Shown here: positions 42,631-50,323 of the stretch, in pieces
How the letters are laid out: each line of letters starts with the position of its first letter
Position numbering within the stretch: the stretch's first letter is position 1
Source: JAIFWN01 sp049304015
GTDB lineage: Bacteria; Patescibacteriota; Minisyncoccia; Phycocordibacterales; Zambryskibacteraceae
Direction of reading: 5' to 3'
DNA length: 50,712 nucleotides
NCBI GenBank assembly: GCA_049304015.1
Contig: JBAQNS010000003.1
Span: 1-50,712 of the forward strand
Made by a program: the position numbers and the translations under genes
The notes under the pieces: model-generated
What the model was told of the DNA's origin: nothing
Databases searched by the model: none
What the model saw: the letters and a program-made list of their open reading frames with translations, nothing else

Positions 42631-43461
42631 ATGAGAAAGAGAATCGCGTTTCTGGGCGCACTTTTGGCCCTTGCAGCACCACTCTCAGCACAGGGGAAGG
42701 ACAATGAAGTCCCGACCCGTGGTGAAGTGAAGACCTTGGTCAAGGAGATGATCCCCAAGATCGATTCCATGGGTCACGCGTATATCTACGCATCGGTGAT
42801 CAAGGATGGGAGCATCTCGAAGGCGGCGTATGTGAAGGCTGTTCGCAGCTGCGACCGCAAGGTCTTGCAGATCAACTGCGAAGAGCTCATCATCGCTTCC
42901 ACCACTTTCATCCCTGGTGGACACAAGTATGAGAGCCTCAATGCTCTCGCGGACTACATGGATACCCTGATAGAACAGGAGTGCCGTGTGTCTCCGGTGG
43001 TGATGTCTCGAGTTCGTCTGGGCAAGGCCGAGCGTTGGCCGCGGTCGACGAGGAAAGGGGAACGTTGTCTCTACGACAACAACCTCGGTCTCGATGTGTT
43101 CTCACTCTCGTGTGGGAATATCATCGCTGATGCGAACGTGCCGGAGCGGATTGTGGTGACTCAGGTCGAGTCACCCGAACCAACACCGGCGCCTTCAGTC
43201 CCAACAGCAGCGGCGGCTCAGGTAGGTGTCAATCTGCCGGCCAAGGTCGAAGTGGTTGTCTCTGGTGAGGTAAAACTCACTGGGAACACTTCGAAGCAGG
43301 AGGCTCTCAAACTCGAACGGAGTCACTGGTCACGCAACTGGGGCTGGTACGTCGGAGGCTTGGTCACTGGCGTCACTGCTTATTTGGTTGCGGACAACAA
43401 CCCGCAGTGGTTCAGAAGGGGTAAGGATGTGGTGAAAATCGACATCCATCTCCAGCACTAA
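42631..43461 (+). CDS. Secreted protein with C-terminal membrane segment, GC-rich
   Basis: 276 residues. Signal peptide MRKRIAFLGALLALAAPLSAQG (cleavage near 20-22). A Cys-containing soluble region of about 140 residues (AVRSCDRKVLQINCEELII, LIEQECRV, GERCLYDNN, FSLSCGNII; five Cys residues, one extra) is followed by a Pro/Ala linker (PEPTPAPSVPTAAAAQ), VNLPAKVEVVVSGEVKLTG, and a weak membrane segment WYVGGLVTGVTAYLVAD (about 240-256). Function unknown; paired Cys suggests an extracytoplasmic domain with disulfides. Codon use is GC-rich, unlike the protease gene before it. Confidence 0.75.
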   Translation: MRKRIAFLGALLALAAPLSAQGKDNEVPTRGEVKTLVKEMIPKIDSMGHAYIYASVIKDGSISKAAYVKAVRSCDRKVLQINCEELIIASTTFIPGGHKYESLNALADYMDTLIEQECRVSPVVMSRVRLGKAERWPRSTRKGERCLYDNNLGLDVFSLSCGNIIADANVPERIVVTQVESPEPTPAPSVPTAAAAQVGVNLPAKVEVVVSGEVKLTGNTSKQEALKLERSHWSRNWGWYVGGLVTGVTAYLVADNNPQWFRRGKDVVKIDIHLQH

Positions 43462-43467
43462 CAACAC

Positions 43468-43491
43468 AGAGCGACTTCGGTCGCTCTTTTT
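43468..43491. terminator. Intrinsic terminator, probably bidirectional
   Basis: AGAGCGAC, UUCG-type tetraloop, GTCGCTCT then TTTTTC. It sits between convergent genes (42631 gene and trxB), with few A on the left, so termination on the plus strand is stronger. Confidence 0.85.
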
Positions 43492-43493
43492 CT

Positions 43494-44447
43494 TTAACTT
43501 GTTTTATGAACGTATAGATAAATATCCTCAAGAGCTTTCACAGCGTCTCCTGCAGCAATGTTGTTTTGATGATAGAGTCCGTCGGTGCAATCTCCAGCAG
43601 CCCAGAGTCCATCTACTTTTGAACGTTGATTCTTTGGATCAACAGGGATTTGTTTGTTGTTATTTAATTCAACCAAGCCTTCAACAAGCTCGGTGGTAGG
43701 CACAAGACCGATTTCTACGAAGATACCTGTGGCTTGTATCTCATTATCTGCATTAGTGTTTTTGTCTGTATAAATAATAGAAGTGACGAATTGCTCGCCC
43801 TTGATTTCTTTGGGCACAGCATTTTTTATAAGTTTCATCTTTGGATTTTTGAGCACTGCCTCAACAGTAGACTCATCGGCTTTCACTACATCACTGCGGA
43901 GAAGCATAGTGACTGACTTCGCATAAGCAAGGAGTTGAGCGGCTGATTCAAAACCAGCATTACCTCCGCCGATGACTACAACATCTGCGTCTGAGAACAG
44001 CGGTCCATCACAAGAAGCACAATAAGTGATACCTTTGTTCTCAAATTCTTTGGCTCCAGGGATTTCAAGTTTTCGGCGGGTTGAGCCTGTGGTGATAAGA
44101 ACTGTTCTTGCTTCCAAGGTTTCCTTGGGAGTTTCTACTTTAAATACTCCATCAACTTTAGCCTCGCCCGTAAGGCTATGGCCGAGGGAGACCTTAGTGA
44201 CCCGTTCGCCAATCTTAATATCTACATAATTTTCTGCATAAGCACGGAGATGTGTCTCGAGTTGTTTACCCAAATCCAAACCAGAGATTTTTATTGTTCC
44301 TATCCAGTTTTCTACTCCGACTGATTCTGTAGATTGTCCACCAATGGTTTCAGCTACTAGAGCGGTATTTAATCTTTTCCTCGCAGCATAAACACCAGCG
44401 GCCACTCCAGCTGGACCCCCACCAACAATAATTAAGTCGTATATCAT
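43494..44447 (-). CDS. trxB: Thioredoxin reductase
   Basis: 317 residues. FAD-binding GGGPAGVAAGVYAARK (9-24), the redox-active CASC (Cys143, Cys146) in ITYCASCDGPLF, NAD(P)H-binding GGGNAGFESAAQLL, and the final AAGDCTDGLYHQNNIAAGDA. The enzyme passes electrons from NAD(P)H to thioredoxin or glutaredoxin-type proteins; the small CHFC protein at 19177 is a candidate partner. The NADP-specific HRRxxxR pattern is not obvious (LLRSDVVKADES), so cofactor preference is open. It converges with the secreted-protein gene. Probable near-leaderless start (TATTCT 9 nt upstream). Confidence 0.93.
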   Translation of the reverse strand: MIYDLIIVGGGPAGVAAGVYAARKRLNTALVAETIGGQSTESVGVENWIGTIKISGLDLGKQLETHLRAYAENYVDIKIGERVTKVSLGHSLTGEAKVDGVFKVETPKETLEARTVLITTGSTRRKLEIPGAKEFENKGITYCASCDGPLFSDADVVVIGGGNAGFESAAQLLAYAKSVTMLLRSDVVKADESTVEAVLKNPKMKLIKNAVPKEIKGEQFVTSIIYTDKNTNADNEIQATGIFVEIGLVPTTELVEGLVELNNNKQIPVDPKNQRSKVDGLWAAGDCTDGLYHQNNIAAGDAVKALEDIYLYVHKTS

Positions 44448-44481
44448 AGTCCGTCTAGAATAACAGAAAATTTTTTAAATG

Positions 44482-44511
44482 AAAAATCCGCTCCGATGGA
44501 CATCGGAGCGG
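44482..44511 (-). terminator. Terminator of the 44515 gene
   Basis: On the minus strand CCGCTCCGATG and CATCGGAGCGG form an 11-bp stem with a TC loop, followed by ATTTTT. Confidence 0.85.
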
Positions 44512-44514
44512 ATG

Positions 44515-44886
44515 TTAGAAAGGGTTCAAATTCTTGAGAGCGATCTGTTTGGCTCGCCACTCACGATACTTTCGGTTCGTGAAGACGATGATGGCGGAGA
44601 TAGCCACTACCGATACAACCTGCTTCGTATAAGCTAAGAGGAGAGTAGACAGTACCAGTCCGCCCAAAGCTCCGAAGAAAAGTACTACACCCCCGAGGTA
44701 TTCACCATCAACGAACGATCCGAAGAGGGCGAATAGTCCGATGAGCAGAATCATCATTACACCGAAGTTGTAGAGTCCGATGTAAAATGATGAAACTCCC
44801 AAGAGGAAACTGACGCTCGGAACCACGAACACCAGTCCGGTCTTGCGACGAACCTGTCTTTGATACCACTGGATAAGATGGCCCAA
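44515..44886 (-). CDS. Four-helix membrane protein, GC-rich, TTG start
   Basis: 123 residues. The start is TTG at 44886, supported by GGGAGGAAG immediately upstream. After a basic N-terminus (IQWYQRQVRRKTG) there are about four membrane segments: FVVPSVSFLLGVSSFYIGLYN, GVMMILLIGLFALFGSFV, GVVLFFGALGGLVLSTLLLAY, VVSVVAISAIIVF, then a basic end (NRKYREWRAKQIALKNLNPF). No family recognised. It has its own terminator. The region 44887-45055 upstream holds an AT-rich divergent promoter zone and a degenerate REP. Confidence 0.7.
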   Translation of the reverse strand: MGHLIQWYQRQVRRKTGLVFVVPSVSFLLGVSSFYIGLYNFGVMMILLIGLFALFGSFVDGEYLGGVVLFFGALGGLVLSTLLLAYTKQVVSVVAISAIIVFTNRKYREWRAKQIALKNLNPF

Positions 44887-44962
44887 GGCTTCCTCCCGGA
44901 AGGTGAGTACTAAAAAGTCTTTTAGTACAATAACACGAATTATAAATTAAGCAATACACTCT

Positions 44963-44984
44963 GTACAACATCCGATGTTGCGCA
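44963..44984. repeat. Degenerate REP palindrome
   Basis: TACAACATC-C-GATGTTGCGC matches the REP of the transposase region except for changes in the outer arm bases (TAC for AGC, and GCGC for GCTC), 33 kb from the transposase gene. Confidence 0.7.
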
Positions 44985-44990
44985 AATTCT

Positions 44991-45019
44991 TTTGCACAAT
45001 CATCTAAACTATATATACT
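44991..45019 (+). promoter_or_regulatory. Promoter of the 79-aa gene
   Basis: TTTGCA (44991-44996), 17-nt spacer, TATACT (45014-45019). The leader of about 30 nt ends in AGGAG (45046-45050), 5 nt before the ATG. Confidence 0.6.
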
Positions 45020-45055
45020 TTAAAAAGACAGCACACCCCAGAGACAGGAGCACAA

Positions 45056-45295
45056 ATGACTGATAAGAGCGAAGAAGTTGATGCCCTGTCGGAGGCGCTC
45101 AAGAATCCCTTGGGCTACATCTCGCCTTCATCAACAGGCAGTGAAGATGTGTGGAGACGCGAGCAGGCACGCCGGGCAGCCAGAGCAGAAGTCGCACCTC
45201 TCATCGATGATGCGCGAAGATCAGCAAATCAGACCGCCCAGGATCTGTCTTCGTTCGGCACCCACCGCACCTTCGGCTTCGGCCATCACCACTAA
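45056..45295 (+). CDS. 79-aa soluble protein, GC-rich
   Basis: 79 residues, start set by AGGAG 5 nt upstream. Hydrophilic and helical: MTDKSEEVDALSEALKNP, VWRREQARRAARAEVAPL, DDARRSANQTAQDLSS, with a short Gly/His-rich end (GTHRTFGFGHHH). Codons are GC-rich. Its own promoter and terminator frame it tightly. I do not recognise it; the His cluster could bind metal. Confidence 0.65.
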   Translation: MTDKSEEVDALSEALKNPLGYISPSSTGSEDVWRREQARRAARAEVAPLIDDARRSANQTAQDLSSFGTHRTFGFGHHH

Positions 45296-45298
45296 AAA

Positions 45299-45322
45299 AC
45301 CACCCTTGCAGGTGGCTTTTTC
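45299..45322 (+). terminator. Terminator of the 79-aa gene
   Basis: CCACC and GGTGG around CTTGCA, followed by CTTTTTC. Confidence 0.75.
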
Positions 45323-45326
45323 ATTT

Positions 45327-45347
45327 GAGCAACATCCGATGTTGCTC
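45327..45347. repeat. REP palindrome 5, between the 79-aa gene and ftsZ
   Basis: A perfect copy of the 10-nt-arm REP palindrome (central C), 5 nt beyond the ftsZ stop codon and 33 kb from the transposase gene. It may act as the transcription end of ftsZ. Confidence 0.9.
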
Positions 45348-45352
45348 AAGGT

Positions 45353-46537
45353 TTACTTTAATTTAGAACGGCGGAGGAAAGCGGGCACAGCACCCCAATC
45401 ATCTTCTGAATCATCTTTGACTGAAGGAGCAATAACTTCTGTATTTTTCTTTTCTTCAGTGAGAGGTTTCTCTATAACCTTTTCTACTGGTTTGGAGAAG
45501 ATGGGCATACTGTTGAAGATTTTGTCCTTACCATCATCAACTGGAGCATTGTTGAAAAGGGAAGTGGCCTTGCGTTGAATGTTGTCTGGGAAGCTTGCAG
45601 CGATGACGGTAATCTTGACCTCTCCTTTTTTGAGCTTGTCGTCTTTGACTGTCCCGAAGATAATCTTTGCATTTGGATCCACTGATTCAGTGATAACCTT
45701 AGCTGCATCTTGGATTTCAAACATAGTGAGGTCGTCGCCTCCAGCGATGGAGAAGAGTACACCTTTGGCCCCATTGATAGAAACTTCGAGGAGAGGGGAA
45801 GAGATGGCTGACTTGGCAGCTTCTTCGGCGCGCTTTTCACCGGTCGCATGTCCAATACCCATCAGTGCTGCACCGGCGTTCTCCATGATTGAACGAATAT
45901 CAGCGAAGTCTATGTTGATGATACCTGGAGTAGTGATGAGATCAGAGATACCTTCTACGGCCTGTTTGAGGATGTTGTCGCATGAAGCGAAGGCATTCTT
46001 GGCAGTGGTGTCCTTGTCTATAGTGGCGAGGAGACGATCGTTAGGGATGAGAATGAGAGCGTCCACAGATTGCTTTAATTCTTCTATACCAGCTTCAGCA
46101 ATGCGCATACGTTGAACCCCTTCGAAGAAGAAAGGCTTGGTGACTACAGCCACAGTGAGGCAACCAGATTCTTTGGCTGTGCGAGCGATCACAGGAGCGG
46201 CTCCTGAACCAGTTCCACCACCCATACCACAAGCGATGAAGACCATGTCTGCTCCTTTGATTGCTTCTTGGATTTCTTCTTTGGTTTCTTCGACTGCGCG
46301 TTTACCAAGTTCTGGATTCATCCCAGTACCCAAACCACGGGTTAAGTTTTTCCCTATATGAATTTTTTTCTTGGCTAGAGCGTGATGCAAATCCTGCGCG
46401 TCTGTGTTTACTGAAATGAAATCAACACCTTTCACTTTCGAGTTAATCATATGATTAACTGCATTTTTTCCTGAACCTCCAACTCCGATAACCTTGATCC
46501 TTGCGAATGCTTCTACTTCTGGTTTAATTTGTGGCAT
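45353..46537 (-). CDS. ftsZ: Cell division GTPase FtsZ
   Basis: 394 residues from the ATG at 46537 (MPQIKPEVEAFARIKVIGVGG), the usual start position; an in-frame ATG at 46573 would add 12 residues of unlikely sequence. The tubulin signature GGGTGSG is at 106-112 (CGMGGGTGSGAAPVIA), with NTDAQDL (44-50) and NIDFADIRSIM further on. It polymerises into the Z-ring. After the core comes a short variable linker, and the C-terminus DSEDDWGAVPAFLRRSK keeps the conserved tail that binds FtsA (DDWGxVPAFLRR). ftsA is 116 nt upstream; this gap contains TTGACA and AT-rich boxes, so ftsZ may have a promoter of its own. Confidence 0.96.
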   Translation of the reverse strand: MPQIKPEVEAFARIKVIGVGGSGKNAVNHMINSKVKGVDFISVNTDAQDLHHALAKKKIHIGKNLTRGLGTGMNPELGKRAVEETKEEIQEAIKGADMVFIACGMGGGTGSGAAPVIARTAKESGCLTVAVVTKPFFFEGVQRMRIAEAGIEELKQSVDALILIPNDRLLATIDKDTTAKNAFASCDNILKQAVEGISDLITTPGIINIDFADIRSIMENAGAALMGIGHATGEKRAEEAAKSAISSPLLEVSINGAKGVLFSIAGGDDLTMFEIQDAAKVITESVDPNAKIIFGTVKDDKLKKGEVKITVIAASFPDNIQRKATSLFNNAPVDDGKDKIFNSMPIFSKPVEKVIEKPLTEEKKNTEVIAPSVKDDSEDDWGAVPAFLRRSKLK

Positions 46538-46653
46538 GTTTGTCTGATAATCTCGATCTCGTAATGTGCCCATACTACAGAAAGCCTGTCAAAAAGAAAA
46601 CCCATTGACAATTTTCCTATAAGTTTTCTTTTTTAGCCCTAAGAATAAGGGTT

Positions 46654-47856
46654 TTAAGGGAGAAGTCCTTTGAACCACTCAACTGTCTTTTTTATTCCAT
46701 CTTGTCCGGTAGAGACAACTTTATCTAAACCTCTTGTACCGATGCTCATTCTTTCGTTCTCTGCATTAAAGCCAAAGATAGCTAAACCATAAGCCACAGA
46801 CCAAGTGGAGTCTTTTGTTTTTATTTTATCATCACTACCAAAATGTATATCACCGAGGTTTGATGGCAGTTTGAGTGAGTGTTCTGCAAATTCTTTTATA
46901 GAAGCAATGGCCGCGCTACCACCAGTGAGGATGATACCTGCAGGGAGCAAAGCGTTGCGTCCAATTTTCTTTAGATGGACTTCGATGAGTTCGAACATAT
47001 CAGAGAGGCGCGCGTTCACAATTTCCTCTAACTTTTTCTTCGAATGATTTGATTTGGTTAAGGAACCTAACTTTATTGACTCAGCTTCTTCTAGAGGGAC
47101 CTTTAGTCCAAGGGCTATATCATTGGTTATATCTGTGCCTCCGATGGGGAAGACTTCTATGGAGATTGGGGTATTGTTCTCATAAACAACTATTGAAAGG
47201 GTTTCGGCTCCGATGTTCGCAAGCACACAACCAGCTTTCTTTTGCTTCTTAGAAAGGGTGACGAATGAAGCAGCGATGGGTGAAGCGACAACATCTATAA
47301 CTTCTATGTCTGCATCTTCTACTGATTTAATTAAATCTTGGATATGGTGTTCAAGGCACATTATGAAAAGTATTTTGGCTTCTAGTTTCTGAGCCTTGAG
47401 TCCTTGGACTCGCCCCCAGACCACTTTGCCATCAGCTTTGAATTCAACGGGGATAGTATTAATAATCTTTTTGTTTAAGGCGATGGAGTGAGGGATGCTC
47501 GACTCTGCGGATTCCTCTACCTTAGAAACATCGAGGTCGGTGATTTCTAAATCTGCTCTGGAGATAATGGTTGAACCTGTGGCAGTCACTCCGGAGAGAC
47601 CAATACCACCCACAGACACAAAAGCTCTTTTCACCTTCACTCCAGCCATCTTTTCTGCTTGAGCAACTGCTTGTTCGATGTTTTGGGTAACGTCTCTACT
47701 ACTCGTGATATAGCCGTGGTGCAGGCCTTTGGATTCGGAGTAACCGGTGCCAATGATTTTGGGGACGAGATTTTTGTTCTCTTCAACTTGTTCAGCAATA
47801 ACCACACGTACGTGGAAAGTGCCTATATCTATACCGGTTGCAATGTGGCGAGCCAT
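46654..47856 (-). CDS. ftsA: Cell division protein FtsA
   Basis: 400 residues of the actin-like ASKHA fold. ATGIDIGTFHVRVVIAE (phosphate 1), the 1C-domain region with GYSESKGLHHGYITSSRDVTQNIEQAV, SVGGIGLSGV, ANIGAETLSIVVYENNTP (phosphate 2) and ILTGGSAAIASIKEF (adenosine). FtsA tethers FtsZ to the membrane; the last residues, IKKTVEWFKGLLP, fit the amphipathic membrane-targeting helix. It starts directly at the ybeY stop (TAA-ATG, no gap) and is followed by ftsZ, the classical division pair. Confidence 0.95.
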   Translation of the reverse strand: MARHIATGIDIGTFHVRVVIAEQVEENKNLVPKIIGTGYSESKGLHHGYITSSRDVTQNIEQAVAQAEKMAGVKVKRAFVSVGGIGLSGVTATGSTIISRADLEITDLDVSKVEESAESSIPHSIALNKKIINTIPVEFKADGKVVWGRVQGLKAQKLEAKILFIMCLEHHIQDLIKSVEDADIEVIDVVASPIAASFVTLSKKQKKAGCVLANIGAETLSIVVYENNTPISIEVFPIGGTDITNDIALGLKVPLEEAESIKLGSLTKSNHSKKKLEEIVNARLSDMFELIEVHLKKIGRNALLPAGIILTGGSAAIASIKEFAEHSLKLPSNLGDIHFGSDDKIKTKDSTWSVAYGLAIFGFNAENERMSIGTRGLDKVVSTGQDGIKKTVEWFKGLLP

Positions 47857-48237
47857 TTAGATTTTAAATTTTTTTCGCAAAATACTTTCTGCTTGCTCCA
47901 TTGTATCCCCATGATCGAATCCTTTCAAATGAAAGAGGCCGTGGATAAAGAGATTTCCGACACTAAAACCATTTAAGTGAGACAAGTTTATAAAAATTTC
48001 TCCAGAATTTTCAGACAGAGGAAATGATAAAACATTTGTTTGTTTATCTTTACCTCTATAAGTTTTGTTTAAACGCCTTGAAAGTCTAGAACCACAAAAG
48101 ACAAGTGAAAGTTCATAGTCCTTACCTAAAACTGCATTTTTTATAGATTCAAAAGGCAAGCCCCGCTTATGGCGGGGTAAAGTTTCGACCTTTTGCTTAG
48201 TAGTATTAGAGATGCTAAATGTATCTAAGTTAGACAC
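47857..48237 (-). CDS. ybeY: Endoribonuclease YbeY
   Basis: 126 residues. The metal motif HGLFHLKGFDH (His99, His103, His109) matches the YbeY HGxLHLxGYDH, preceded by NVLSFPLSENSGEIFINL, another family block. YbeY processes 16S rRNA 3' ends and takes part in ribosome quality control. The protein is a little short of the usual ~150 residues, with a compact N-terminus. It lies 4 nt after rpsU and abuts ftsA, so it is in the middle of the minus-strand operon. Confidence 0.92.
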   Translation of the reverse strand: MSNLDTFSISNTTKQKVETLPRHKRGLPFESIKNAVLGKDYELSLVFCGSRLSRRLNKTYRGKDKQTNVLSFPLSENSGEIFINLSHLNGFSVGNLFIHGLFHLKGFDHGDTMEQAESILRKKFKI

Positions 48238-48241
48238 GGTT

Positions 48242-48496
48242 TTATCTCTTACGCTTCTGGAATTTTGAGACTTCTTGAATCTTACCTAGCTTCACTAGTT
48301 CTGCGGTTACTTCCTTTTTCTTTAGAAAGGCGAGAGTTTTAGCACGCTTCACATTCTCGGACTTCACTCGTTCGTTGTATCTCTTGCTTCTAACTCGAGG
48401 GAGAACACCTGCTCCTTGGACACGCTTTTGAAACCTTCGGAGAACCGAGAGGTTGTTTTCGTTCGCACCCTTTACTACTTCTATGTTTACGGCCAT
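48242..48496 (-). CDS. rpsU: Ribosomal protein bS21
   Basis: 84 residues from the ATG at 48496 (MAVNIEVVKGANENNLSVLRRFQKRVQGAGVL; read as three blocks, all typical of bS21). An upstream in-frame ATG at 48553 overlaps the HisRS-like gene and would add non-homologous sequence. It is strongly basic: RVRSKRYNERVKSENVKR and KFQKRKR. bS21 sits by the anti-Shine-Dalgarno end of 16S rRNA on the small subunit. It lies 28 nt after the HisRS-like gene and 4 nt before ybeY, which is a rRNA-maturation enzyme. A slightly longer C-terminus than E. coli bS21 (71 aa). Confidence 0.9.
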   Translation of the reverse strand: MAVNIEVVKGANENNLSVLRRFQKRVQGAGVLPRVRSKRYNERVKSENVKRAKTLAFLKKKEVTAELVKLGKIQEVSKFQKRKR

Positions 48497-48524
48497 ATAG
48501 GGGGTCACTTTAACATATAGCCTC

Positions 48525-49688
48525 TTATAAGGCAATATGCTTGAGATATTCAACTAATAGGGGCATTGCTATTGTTTCTTGAGCACGGGTGGAGACATTC
48601 CTTATGGTGACAGTGTTATCCAAAGCTTCTTTTTGACCGAGAATAAGTAGATACGGCACTCTGAAACTCTCTGCACTCGCGAGTTGAGCGGTGAGTTTGT
48701 CTCGACCGAGGAAGTGGTGCACTGGGATACGATTTGAGCGGAGGAGCTCTATGAGAGGTAGAGCCTTGAGTTTGGCCTCACAACCGAGTTGGATAAGATA
48801 AAACCTAGGTTTAGGGAGCTCGTTGTAAGTTTTCCTTGGACCTTCTTTCTCTGCCTTCTTGGCATTATCGAAGATTGTTATAGAGACAGCTGGTAACTCT
48901 TTCTTGAAGCCGATTTTCTTTGTAAGTCTTGAATACCTTGCACCAGAAGCTAGCAAACAATCACTCTCGAGGTCTCGAATTGCGAAGATGGTGTGAGAAT
49001 TATATTTTGGATTGCCTATGAGTGTGTGAGCAAGTCTAAAATCAACATTTAGGTGCTCTAAACATTCGAGCATCTCTTTGAAGTGAGCACGAGATTGGGC
49101 GGTGAGGGAAGCAATCGATGGTGGGATGTGAGCGCCAGAATTCTCTGGTAGGTTTATTTTCAAAAGTTCAAACATGCTGTCCTTTAATCTTTTCTTGTGT
49201 TCGATGTCTAAGTCACTTGCAATCTTCTTCGCATAATTTGAAAGTTCTCGCTCGTACGAAGCGATGGAATCTTTGTCTCCAATAGTGTTTATCTCTACGA
49301 CTAATTTCTTATGACCAATCTCTTCTAAGATAGAAAGAGCAGTACGGATGAGAATTGCTTCAGCCATGGCTTGAGGGTATCCAAGGATGTGTAAACAATA
49401 ATCATGAGTGCGCTTGCCTGGTTCAGATTTCCTGTATGCAATAGAGAGTGGGTGGGGCAAAGAAGTAAAACCTTTATCCATATAGGTTCGGAGAAAGGCG
49501 GCTTTTTCTGCTGCATCATGAATCACTTTTTCTTCACTAATAGCTTTGAACTCGTCTGTTTGCTTTAAATCTGCGTCCGTTATCTTTGGGCTATCGGTGG
49601 GGATAAAACCAAAATGAGAGGCAATATAAAGAGGCTTATCAAATTCCTTGAGTAAGTATGATGGTCTGTCTTTAGTTTGTTTGGACAT
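48525..49688 (-). CDS. Divergent histidyl-tRNA synthetase-like protein
   Basis: 387 residues with the layout of a HisRS: class II core, a block INTIGDKDSIASYERELSNY (134-152) that corresponds to HisRS LNSIGDxxxxxxYxxxL, LKINLPENSGA (176-186), a degenerate motif 3 (SGARYSRL, 248-255) and a C-terminal anticodon-binding-type fold (RFYLIQLGCEAKLKALPLIELLR, about 292-315). Motif 2 reads YRKSEPGKRTHDYCLH (85-100), departing from FRxExPxxGRxREFxQ, and the HisA histidine-binding loop is not recognisable. It may be a paralogue with a changed role (compare HisZ, GCN2) or a very divergent HisRS. The start overlaps the end of lepB by 17 nt. Confidence 0.7.
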   Translation of the reverse strand: MSKQTKDRPSYLLKEFDKPLYIASHFGFIPTDSPKITDADLKQTDEFKAISEEKVIHDAAEKAAFLRTYMDKGFTSLPHPLSIAYRKSEPGKRTHDYCLHILGYPQAMAEAILIRTALSILEEIGHKKLVVEINTIGDKDSIASYERELSNYAKKIASDLDIEHKKRLKDSMFELLKINLPENSGAHIPPSIASLTAQSRAHFKEMLECLEHLNVDFRLAHTLIGNPKYNSHTIFAIRDLESDCLLASGARYSRLTKKIGFKKELPAVSITIFDNAKKAEKEGPRKTYNELPKPRFYLIQLGCEAKLKALPLIELLRSNRIPVHHFLGRDKLTAQLASAESFRVPYLLILGQKEALDNTVTIRNVSTRAQETIAMPLLVEYLKHIAL

Positions 49689-50277
49689 TTGTGGTCGTGG
49701 CTTTGTCTGCTTCTGTCTCTCTACCAGGCCAAATGTTGAAAGGCCAGAGTCGAATGACTGGTCTGCCTATGAAATTCTCTCTAGGTACTGGGCCCCACAT
49801 CCTCGAGTCGGCGCTCTCTGCTCTATTGTCTCCCATAACCCAATATTCATTATTTGAAAGGGTATAAGAATAGTTGTCCACTTTCTCAAACTTCACATAA
49901 AATTCCTTCAGTGTAAAACCTTTTGGATAATCCTTGTTTATAATCGATACTTGGCCATTCTTTATATTCACTGTTTCTCCTGGGAGGCCGATGATTCTCT
50001 TTATGAAGTATTTTGAAGGGTCTTTTGGATATTTAAAGATAAGCACGGAGCCACGTTCTGGAGTTGTGAAGCGATAACTAACTTCATCAACAATTAGATA
50101 TTGACTAGTCATAAACGTTGGAGACATCGATGGTCCGTCTACTATGAACGGTTGAGCAATGTAGATTCTAAAGGGGATGACTATGAAAACAGCGATAAGA
50201 CCAAGCTTCAACCATTCGTTCCAATCTCCCCAGAATGATTCTTTCTTCTCTGTTTTTGTGGCTTGAAGTTCATCCAT
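49672..50277 (-). CDS. lepB: Signal peptidase I
   Basis: 201 residues from the ATG at 50277 (MDELQATKTEKKESFWGDW). One membrane helix (about 24-41), then box B with the catalytic Ser50 (FIVDGPSMSPTF), box D with the catalytic Lys93 (YFIKRIIGLPGETV) and box E (GDNRAESADSRMWGPV, about 165-180). It cleaves signal peptides of exported proteins, of which this window has several. Start choice: the promoter at 50288-50316 predicts transcription from about 50281, so in-frame ATGs at 50289 and 50307 lie in the promoter. Its end overlaps the next gene by 17 nt. Confidence 0.93.
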   Translation of the reverse strand: MDELQATKTEKKESFWGDWNEWLKLGLIAVFIVIPFRIYIAQPFIVDGPSMSPTFMTSQYLIVDEVSYRFTTPERGSVLIFKYPKDPSKYFIKRIIGLPGETVNIKNGQVSIINKDYPKGFTLKEFYVKFEKVDNYSYTLSNNEYWVMGDNRAESADSRMWGPVPRENFIGRPVIRLWPFNIWPGRETEADKATTTNVQTN

Positions 50278-50287
50278 AATTTCTAGC

Positions 50288-50317
50288 ATTGTATTATTTA
50301 ACTTCATTTGACACAAT
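50288..50317. promoter_or_regulatory. Overlapping divergent promoters of pth (+) and lepB (-)
   Basis: Plus strand: TTGTAT (50289-50294), 17 nt, CACAAT (50312-50317), then 6 nt to the pth ATG at 50324. Minus strand: TTGTGT (50311-50316), 17 nt, TACAAT (50288-50293), then 10 nt to the lepB ATG. The -35 of one promoter overlies the -10 of the other, so the two can hardly fire at once. Confidence 0.5.
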
Positions 50318-50323
50318 AGACAC

